This document shows, piece after piece, positions 58,148 through 64,000 of a stretch of 64,000 nt of DNA. The stretch comes from Candidatus Propionivibrio dominans (GTDB taxonomy: Bacteria; Pseudomonadota; Gammaproteobacteria; Burkholderiales; Rhodocyclaceae): assembly GCA_016709335.1 (NCBI GenBank), contig JADJNC010000010.1, forward strand, positions 62,001-126,000, given 5' to 3'. Positions within the stretch are counted from its first letter, which is position 1; every line of letters starts with the position of its first letter. Under the pieces are notes generated by a model that made no database searches, was not told the origin of the DNA, and saw nothing but the letters and a program-made list of their open reading frames with translations. Made by a program: the position numbers and the translations under genes.

Positions 58148-58507
58148 TCAGACGACCAGTTTCTGGCCGGAGACAAGGTGTTTCAGATTGGACAGCCAGA
58201 ACCGGCAGGCCTTTTGTGTCGCGAGCAGATTCACCTGCCACAAGCGGTTTTGCTCGCGCATCATCCAGCTTACGCTTGGAATGAGCGACAAGAGGGCGAG
58301 CGGATGATCGCGCTTTGCGCACTTCGCGCCTTCGTCGTCCGCCAGATCAATGAATCGACTGACGGCCAGGCGATAATAGTCCGAGCTGTTGCAGCAACCG
58401 CTTATCTCTTCGGATTCTCCGGCCGCACGGCGCCAAAGATTGAGCGCAAGCTGGTCGGAGATGCCGTCTTTATGGGCGATCCACGGAAGTATTTTCGGTG
58501 CTTTCAT
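58148..58507 (-). CDS. Conserved hypothetical protein
   Basis: A 119-residue protein starting MKAPKILPWIAHKDGISDQLALNLWRRAA, with AAGGAG seven bases ahead of the ATG at 58507. The reading frame is credible and the composition ordinary (Trp-rich in the second half: SVSWMMREQNRLWQV, CRFWLSNL). I believe similar short proteins occur in related betaproteobacteria, but no function is known to me. It is convergent with the FecR/SPOR gene and divergent from uvrD. Confidence 0.65.
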   Translation of the reverse strand: MKAPKILPWIAHKDGISDQLALNLWRRAAGESEEISGCCNSSDYYRLAVSRFIDLADDEGAKCAKRDHPLALLSLIPSVSWMMREQNRLWQVNLLATQKACRFWLSNLKHLVSGQKLVV

Positions 58508-58729
58508 GCCTTTACTCCTTGTGTTCTGGCGGTAGCCAGGCACTGGGAAATATTGACCTTGTGGGCCTTGAATTGTTGCAGCGCAAAAAGATTATAGTTC
58601 GCCTCCGCACATAATACTAGAATCTTTTAACTAATTTTTTAGCCGCCACTTTTGCTGCATTGCACAAGAACACCGTTCGTCCCTCGTAGCGCTCGTTACA
58701 ATGGGCGTTGTATCTGCGGAAATTCTGCC

Positions 58730-60925
58730 ATGTCCGATCTGCTTGCCCATCTCAATCCGCCACAACTCGCTGCCGTTACCTTGCCGCCGCAGCACTCGCT
58801 GATTCTTGCCGGAGCGGGCAGCGGCAAGACGCGGGTGCTCACTACGCGTATAGCCTGGCTGATTTCGACCGGTCAGGTCGGGCCGCAGGGCATTCTCGCC
58901 GTGACCTTCACCAACAAGGCGGCGAAGGAAATGCTGGCGCGCCTTTCGGCGCTGCTGCCGATCAATACCCGCGGGATGTGGATCGGCACCTTCCACGGGC
59001 TGTGCAACCGCCTGCTACGCGCACATCACCGCGATGCCGGCCTGCCGGCGCAGTTCCAGATCCTTGATTCGGCCGATCAACTGTCGGCCATCAAGCGATT
59101 GCTGAAGAACCTCAACGTCGACGACGAGAAGTTTCCACCGCGCGAACTCGCCGGCTTCATCAACGCGCACAAGGAGCAGGGGCTGCGGGCGGCGCAGGCC
59201 GAGGCTTACGACGACCATACCCGGCGCCGCGTCGAGCTTTTCGCCGAATACGATGCCCAGTGCCAGCGCGAAGGCGTTGTCGACTTTGCCGAACTGCTGC
59301 TGCGCACCTATGAGCTGCTGAAGCGCAACGAACCGCTGCGCCGCCACTATCAGGAGCGCTTCCGGCATATTCTGGTCGACGAGTTTCAGGATACCAACCG
59401 CCTGCAATACGCCTGGCTGAAGCTGCTGGCCGGGCGTGACGGGCAGACAGCGCAGCCAAACGGCGCCTGCCTGTTCGCGGTCGGCGACGACGATCAGTCG
59501 ATTTATGCCTTTCGCGGTGCCGAGGTCGGCAACATGCGCGACCTTGAGCGCGAGTTCGCCGTCGCCAACGTGATCCGCCTCGAACAGAACTACCGCTCGC
59601 ACGGCAACATCCTCGACGCCGCCAATGCCCTGATCAAGAACAATCGCGGCCGTCTCGGCAAGACGCTATGGACCGAGGCCGGTGCCGGCGAGGCGATCCG
59701 CGTGTTCGACGCCGTTTCGGACATCGACGAAGCGCGCCTTGTCGTCGACGAAGCGCGCGAACTGGTGCGCGACGGGTTCCCGCGCAACCAGATCGCCGTT
59801 CTTTACCGCTCCAACGCCCAGTCGCGCGTCCTCGAACACCAGTTGTTCACCGCCGCTGTGCCCTATCGCGTCTATGGTGGTCTGCGTTTCTTCGATCGTC
59901 AGGAAATCAAGCATGCGCTGGCCTATTTGCGCCTGATCGGCAATCCGGACGACGACACGGCCTTTGCCCGCGTCGTCAATTTTCCGACACGCGGTATCGG
60001 CAGCCGCAGCGTCGACGCCTTGCTGGAGGCGGCGCACCGTGCCAACTCCAGCCTCTACAACGCCGCCGCCAGCCTCGGCGGCAAGGCGGGAACATCGGTC
60101 GGCGCCTTCATCCGCCTGGTCGAAGCGCTACGCAGTGAAACGCAAAACCTGCCGCTGCCAGAAATCATCGATCACATCATCGAGAAAAGCGGCCTGCGCC
60201 AGCACTACCTTGGCGAGAAGGAAGGCCAGGAGCGGTTGGAGAACCTCGACGAGTTGATCAACGCGGCGACCAACTTCCTGCAGGAAGAAACCGATACCTC
60301 CGCCAACCAGGACGACGAACCGGATGGCGGCCCGCTTGCCTCCTTCCTGGCGCACGCCTCGCTCGAAGCCGGTGAGCACCAGGCTGGCGAGGGGCAGGAG
60401 GCGGTGCAGTTGATGACCGTGCACGCCGCCAAGGGGCTGGAGTTCGACGTGGTCTTCATCACCGGGCTGGAGCAGGGGCTGTTCCCGCACGACAACGCCG
60501 CGCAGGAGCGCGTCGGCCTGGAGGAAGAGCGGCGGCTGATGTACGTGGCCGTGACCCGCGCCCGCAAGCGCCTCTACTTGTCGCACGCGCAAACGCGCAT
60601 GCTGCACGGCCAGACGCGCTTTTGCCTGCCCTCGCTGTTTCTTGAAGAGCTGCCAGAGGAATTGCTGCGCAGGATCGGCCGTACGCCGGCCTTTGCGGTC
60701 AAGGAGCCGCCTTACAGCTCGGGAACGTCCGGGACGGCTTATGCCGAACCCGTGTCATCAGCCGGCGGCTGGCGCATCGGGCAGAATGTCCGGCATGCCA
60801 GGTTTGGTCCGGGGGTGATCGTATCGGCCGAAGGGCGCGGTCCGGATGCGCGCGTACAGGTCAATTTCGGCGCCCAGGGAATGAAATGGCTGGCGCTGGA
60901 GTATGCGAAGCTGACGCCGGCTTAG
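58730..60925 (+). CDS. uvrD: ATP-dependent DNA helicase II, UvrD/PcrA type
   Basis: A 731-residue superfamily 1 helicase: LNPPQLAAVTLPPQHSLILAGAGSGKTRVLTTRIAWL (motif I), TFTNKAAKEM (Ia), HILVDEFQDTNRLQYAWLKLL (II), VGDDDQSIYAFRGAEVGNM (III), LEQNYRS (IV), LMTVHAAKGLEFDVVFITGLEQGLFPH (V), EEERRLMYVAVTRARKRLYL (VI), and the C-terminal RHARFGPGVIVSAEG Tudor-like part. It unwinds DNA in excision and mismatch repair. The ATG at 58730 is placed by homology. Confidence 0.95.
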   Translation: MSDLLAHLNPPQLAAVTLPPQHSLILAGAGSGKTRVLTTRIAWLISTGQVGPQGILAVTFTNKAAKEMLARLSALLPINTRGMWIGTFHGLCNRLLRAHHRDAGLPAQFQILDSADQLSAIKRLLKNLNVDDEKFPPRELAGFINAHKEQGLRAAQAEAYDDHTRRRVELFAEYDAQCQREGVVDFAELLLRTYELLKRNEPLRRHYQERFRHILVDEFQDTNRLQYAWLKLLAGRDGQTAQPNGACLFAVGDDDQSIYAFRGAEVGNMRDLEREFAVANVIRLEQNYRSHGNILDAANALIKNNRGRLGKTLWTEAGAGEAIRVFDAVSDIDEARLVVDEARELVRDGFPRNQIAVLYRSNAQSRVLEHQLFTAAVPYRVYGGLRFFDRQEIKHALAYLRLIGNPDDDTAFARVVNFPTRGIGSRSVDALLEAAHRANSSLYNAAASLGGKAGTSVGAFIRLVEALRSETQNLPLPEIIDHIIEKSGLRQHYLGEKEGQERLENLDELINAATNFLQEETDTSANQDDEPDGGPLASFLAHASLEAGEHQAGEGQEAVQLMTVHAAKGLEFDVVFITGLEQGLFPHDNAAQERVGLEEERRLMYVAVTRARKRLYLSHAQTRMLHGQTRFCLPSLFLEELPEELLRRIGRTPAFAVKEPPYSSGTSGTAYAEPVSSAGGWRIGQNVRHARFGPGVIVSAEGRGPDARVQVNFGAQGMKWLALEYAKLTPA

Positions 60926-61324
60926 TTGGCTGGGGGAAGGGGACTGGGTGAAGGCGTGAATTCCACTCCAGGAGATGCGCTTTGACTCCGGGACAATGGC
61001 CGCAGATTGACAACAGGCTGGTTATTGCCGGGCTGTTATTTTTTTGTCCACAGTTTGCTCACAGGGGGTGTGTACAAGTCTGTGGATGGGTCTTTCCGAA
61101 GCAGCTTGACTTGCCCGAACAGCGAACAGCAGCTAGGCTACCGGTTGTCCATGCTCAGACGGGTGCCATTGACGTAGGGCGCTTCGTTTTTCCGGATTCT
61201 GGTTCTCGCAGCGCTCTTGAGTACCCTCTGCCTAGGGTTGGTGTTAGGGCTTTTGAGTGCAGGATTAACGTTTTGCCTTGTTCCTTGATGACCTTCTTTG
61301 CCAACCTTTACCCTGGAGAAAATC
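60926..61324. other. Intergenic region between uvrD and qor
   Basis: About 400 bases without a supported gene. It holds two DnaA-box-like words (TTGTCCACA at 61044-61052 and TGTGGATGG at 61081-61089), too few to call an origin. A GGAG at about 61314 is the ribosome-binding site of qor. No clear promoter or terminator was seen. Confidence 0.4.
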
Positions 61325-62299
61325 ATGCCTTTTGCCATACGTATTCATCAGACCGGCGGCCCCGAAGTCATGCGCTGGGAGGAACTTGCCGTTGGCGATC
61401 CGGCGCCCGGTGAGGCGCGTATCCGCCATGAAGCGGTGGGTCTCAACTACATCGACACCTATCATCGCAGCGGCCTATATCCACTGCCCTTGCCTGCCGG
61501 TCTGGGCATGGAAGGCGCAGGTGTCGTCGAGGCGATCGGTGCCGGCGTCAGCGACCTCAAGCCCGGTGATCGCGTGGCCTATGCCGGCGGCCCGGTCGGC
61601 GCTTATTGCCAGGTGCGCTGTCTGCCGGCCGATCGCTTGCTGAAGTTGCCGGAGGGAATTGATTTTCGTAGCGGCGCCGCGATGATGCTGCAGGGGCTGA
61701 CCAGCGCCTACCTGCTGCGCCGCACCTATTGTGTACAGCCGGGCGATGCGGTGCTGATTCATGCCGCCGCCGGCGGCGTCGGCCTGATCGCCTGCCAGTG
61801 GGCCAGGGCGCTTGGTGCGACGGTCATCGGTACCGTGTCGAACGAGGCCAAGGCGGCGCTGGCTACCGCGCACGGCTGCCAGCACATCATCTACTATACG
61901 CGTGAAGACGTGGCCAAACGGGTGCGCGAGATCACCGCTGGCGAAGGCGTGGCCGTGGTCTACGACGGGGTCGGCAAGGATACCTTCATGGGGTCGCTCG
62001 ACAGCCTGCGCGTGCGCGGCATGATGGTCAGCTTTGGCAATGCCTCCGGCCCGGTGACGTCATTCGACCCGCTGCTGCTGTCGCAAAAGGGTTCGCTGTT
62101 CATAACCCGGCCGACCTTGATGCACTACACCGCCAAACGCGATGAACTTCTCGCTCTGGGTGCCGAGCTGTTTGCTGTCGTCAGCTCGGGCAAAGTCAGA
62201 ATCGAGGTTAACCAGACCTACGCGCTGGCCGATGCCGCCAACGCGCATCGCGATCTTGAGGCGCGCAAGACAACGGGTTCGACGATCCTGCTGCCTTGA
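61325..62299 (+). CDS. qor: NADPH:quinone reductase (zeta-crystallin-like)
   Basis: A 324-residue MDR-superfamily oxidoreductase of the QorA type: AIRIHQTGGPEVMRWEELAVGDPAPGEARIRHEAVGLNYIDTYHRSGLYPLPLPAGLGMEGAG, then VLIHAAAGGVGLIACQWARALGATVIGT as the NADPH fold, and VYDGVGKDTF. It lacks the zinc ligands of alcohol dehydrogenases. GGAG precedes the ATG at 61325. Its stop overlaps the start of the next gene (TGATG). Confidence 0.92.
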   Translation: MPFAIRIHQTGGPEVMRWEELAVGDPAPGEARIRHEAVGLNYIDTYHRSGLYPLPLPAGLGMEGAGVVEAIGAGVSDLKPGDRVAYAGGPVGAYCQVRCLPADRLLKLPEGIDFRSGAAMMLQGLTSAYLLRRTYCVQPGDAVLIHAAAGGVGLIACQWARALGATVIGTVSNEAKAALATAHGCQHIIYYTREDVAKRVREITAGEGVAVVYDGVGKDTFMGSLDSLRVRGMMVSFGNASGPVTSFDPLLLSQKGSLFITRPTLMHYTAKRDELLALGAELFAVVSSGKVRIEVNQTYALADAANAHRDLEARKTTGSTILLP

Positions 62300-63648
62300 T
62301 GATGATGAAGCTTCGCGCCAAGTTTGTTTCAATTCGCGACCTGCTGGCGACGGCCTGGCCGATTGTGCTCATTACGGCGATCGGTTTTGTCGTTGCCTAT
62401 CAGTTTGTCGAACCGGCGCCACCGCGGTACATGACGATCACCACGGGCAGTGAGTCGGGCGCCTACTATGCCTATGCCAGACGCTACGCCGAGCTGCTCG
62501 CGGCCAACGGCATCACGCTGGAAGTCAGGACTTCGGCCGGCTCGCTGCAGAATCTGGAGCGGCTTAACAAAGAAGAAGCCGACATTGCTTTTGTACAAGG
62601 CGGGATAAGCGAGGTTGTCAATGCCGAAAGCGATAATGGCAGTGACAGCGATCTTCGTTCGCTGGGTAGTGTTGCCTTCGAGCCGGTATGGGTTTTTTAC
62701 CGTAGCGACAACCGGATTGACAAGCTGTTTCAGCTTGACGGCCAGCGTATCGCGGTCGGTGAAGAGGGAAGTGGTATCCGCGGGCTGGCACTGCAATTGC
62801 TGGAGGCCAACGAGATCAAGGCGAAAAGCAAGAATCTCCTGCCGGTTGCCGGGCTTAATGCAGCCGAAGCGCTGCAGCGCGGCGAAATCGATGCCGCTTT
62901 CATCGTGGCCGCGCCGGAAGCGCCTGTCGTGCAGGTGTTGCTGCGTTCGCCCGGTGTGCGGGTGATGAGCTTCAGCCAGGCCGATGCCTACGTGCGGCGT
63001 TTCCCCTTTCTTTCAAAAATCGTCCTGCCGCGCGGTGTGGTCGATCTGGTGCGCGATACGCCGCCGCGAGATACCGTTTTGCTGGCCACCACCGCCAACG
63101 TGATTGTGCGGGACAGTTTGCATCCGGCACTGGTCAGCCTCATGCTGCAAGCGATGACCGAGGTGCACGGCAAGAGCGGGTTTTTCCAGCGTGCCGGCGA
63201 GTTTCCAGCCTACAAGGACCGCAGCTTTGCTCTCTCGGAGCAGGCGCAGCGTTTTTACAAGTCCGGGCCGCCTTTCCTGCAGCGTTATCTTCCCTTCTGG
63301 ATCGCGGTGCTGGTTGAACGGCTGTTCGTTCTGATCCTGCCGATCATCATTCTGCTGTTTCCACTGCTCAGGATCGCTCCTTCAGTTTATAACTGGCGCG
63401 TACGTTCGAAGATATTTCGCAGTTATGGCGATCTTAAGTTTCTCGAAAACGAGGTACGCCATAGTTACGATCCGTCCCGTCATGCGGAGTATCTGAGTCG
63501 GCTCGACGGCATCGAGGACGACGCCTATTCACGCAACATTCCACTCGCCTTCAGCGATTTGTTCTATACGCTGCGCGAACACATCAATCTCGTCCGCGCA
63601 GAGCTTTCACAGATCGAATCGCGGGCCATGCCCGGCAAAACGACATGA
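62299..63648 (+). CDS. TAXI-family binding protein with C-terminal membrane anchor
   Basis: A 449-residue protein: N-terminal membrane segment (IVLITAIGFVVAYQFV), a TAXI-type periplasmic binding domain (MTITTGSESGAYYAYARRYAELLAANGITLEVRTSAGSLQNLERLNKEEADIAFVQGG, VGEEGSGIRGLALQLLEAN), then a second hydrophobic helix (FWIAVLVERLFVLILPIIILLFPLL) and a ~80-residue charged tail. TAXI proteins normally feed TRAP transporters, but no TRAP permease is nearby. The double anchoring suggests a sensor or scaffold role. Coupled to qor upstream and the ParA-like gene downstream. Confidence 0.85.
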   Translation: MMMKLRAKFVSIRDLLATAWPIVLITAIGFVVAYQFVEPAPPRYMTITTGSESGAYYAYARRYAELLAANGITLEVRTSAGSLQNLERLNKEEADIAFVQGGISEVVNAESDNGSDSDLRSLGSVAFEPVWVFYRSDNRIDKLFQLDGQRIAVGEEGSGIRGLALQLLEANEIKAKSKNLLPVAGLNAAEALQRGEIDAAFIVAAPEAPVVQVLLRSPGVRVMSFSQADAYVRRFPFLSKIVLPRGVVDLVRDTPPRDTVLLATTANVIVRDSLHPALVSLMLQAMTEVHGKSGFFQRAGEFPAYKDRSFALSEQAQRFYKSGPPFLQRYLPFWIAVLVERLFVLILPIIILLFPLLRIAPSVYNWRVRSKIFRSYGDLKFLENEVRHSYDPSRHAEYLSRLDGIEDDAYSRNIPLAFSDLFYTLREHINLVRAELSQIESRAMPGKTT

Positions 63649-64000
63649 AATCCTTTCTCATCGCCAATCCCAAGGGCGGCTCGGGTAAATCGACGCTGGC
63701 CACCAACCTGGCCGGTTATTTTGCCCGCTGCGGCCATCAGGTCATGCTCGGGGATACCGACCGTCAGCAATCGGCGCGGGAATGGCTTCAACTGCGGGCG
63801 GACGCCTTGCCGCCGATCAGGAACTGGGACATCGAGAAGGAATTGCCGGCACGCCCGCCAAAGGGCACGACCCACGTTGTGCTCGATAGCGCGGCGGGCC
63901 TGCACGGCAAGGCGCTCGAACGAATGCTCAAGCAGGTCAGCCGGGTTATCGTTCCGGTGCTGCCTTCGCTGTTCGACATTCTGGCGACCCGGCATTTCCT
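63645..64000 (+). CDS. ParA/MinD-like ATPase, partial (C-terminus outside window)
   Basis: The first 118 codons of a ParA-family ATPase: deviant Walker A KGGSGKST in FLIANPKGGSGKSTLATNLAGYF, the switch region GDTDRQQSAREWL, and a Walker B-like VVLDSAAG. Such proteins partition DNA or position protein complexes. The ATG overlaps the TAXI gene stop (ATGA), so it is probably co-translated with it. No ParB or centromere-like repeat is seen before the window ends. Confidence 0.87.
   Translation, partial: MKSFLIANPKGGSGKSTLATNLAGYFARCGHQVMLGDTDRQQSAREWLQLRADALPPIRNWDIEKELPARPPKGTTHVVLDSAAGLHGKALERMLKQVSRVIVPVLPSLFDILATRHF

Noticed and set aside
61044..61089. Replication origin suggested by two DnaA-box-like words.
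   Set aside because: Only two imperfect boxes, no AT-rich unwinding region, and no dnaA, dnaN or gidA nearby.

Overview
The window reads like chromosomal DNA of a GC-rich betaproteobacterium, most plausibly of the Rhodocyclales type (Azonexus, Dechloromonas, Azoarcus or Accumulibacter relatives). This is inferred from gene content: class I PHA synthase, the O2-independent ubiquinone genes ubiT/ubiV/ubiU, phenylacetate-CoA ligases paired with ACT proteins, a LivM-LivG fusion, and a chemoreceptor with a C-terminal sensor domain. No phage, CRISPR array, rRNA operon or intact insertion sequence was seen.

Layout. 0-6.8 kb: end of rapZ, an M20 amidohydrolase, two DUF1289 mini-proteins, a LiuC-like hydratase, phaC, a phosphodiesterase and a YajD-type HNH protein. 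6.9-17 kb: a branched-chain/aryl-acid ABC transporter (LivK, H, MG, F) leading into paaK-ACT, a Gly/Tyr-rich exported protein, tRNA-Arg, and a second, opposed paaK-ACT pair. 17.2-20.7 kb: ubiT, ubiV, ubiU and an ion-channel gene. 20.8-25.3 kb: a tightly coupled operon of thermostable-hemolysin-family protein, AMP-dependent ligase, haem-oxygenase-like diiron protein and SDR, followed by a TPR protein. It is divergent from an NtrC-type two-component pair (25.7-28.9 kb). 29-35 kb: chemoreceptor, OvoA, a degenerate HMA protein, thioredoxin, HDOD protein. 35-39.5 kb: an AttEFGH-like ABC system. 39.8-42.6 kb: panE, Mrr-type nuclease, HicAB. 42.7-46.6 kb: eutBC, glycosyltransferase, nudC. 47-58.5 kb: housekeeping genes (cupin, FKBP, Na+/H+ antiporter, dolP, SIS isomerase, HIRAN, yraN, rsmI, pyrC, rnpB, fba, FecR/SPOR). 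58.7-64 kb: uvrD, qor, a TAXI-type binding protein and the start of a ParA-like ATPase.

Two further themes stand out. Intergenic regions carry several families of hairpin repeats. A shared ~27-bp core module sits in the loops of different hairpins, and one repeat copy with the core can be compared directly with a copy without it. The sequence also shows about ten single-base frameshifts in otherwise conserved genes, several at homopolymers, plus two G/C-homopolymer tracts (11.83-11.92 and 14.2-15.0 kb). These look like sequence-quality problems, so the broken genes are probably intact in the organism.

The best candidate for a poorly described system is the hemolysin-family/ligase/diiron/SDR operon, which looks like a small acyl-derived metabolite pathway. 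Its first gene carries an in-frame TAG where conserved-looking sequence continues to an ATGA overlap with the next gene.
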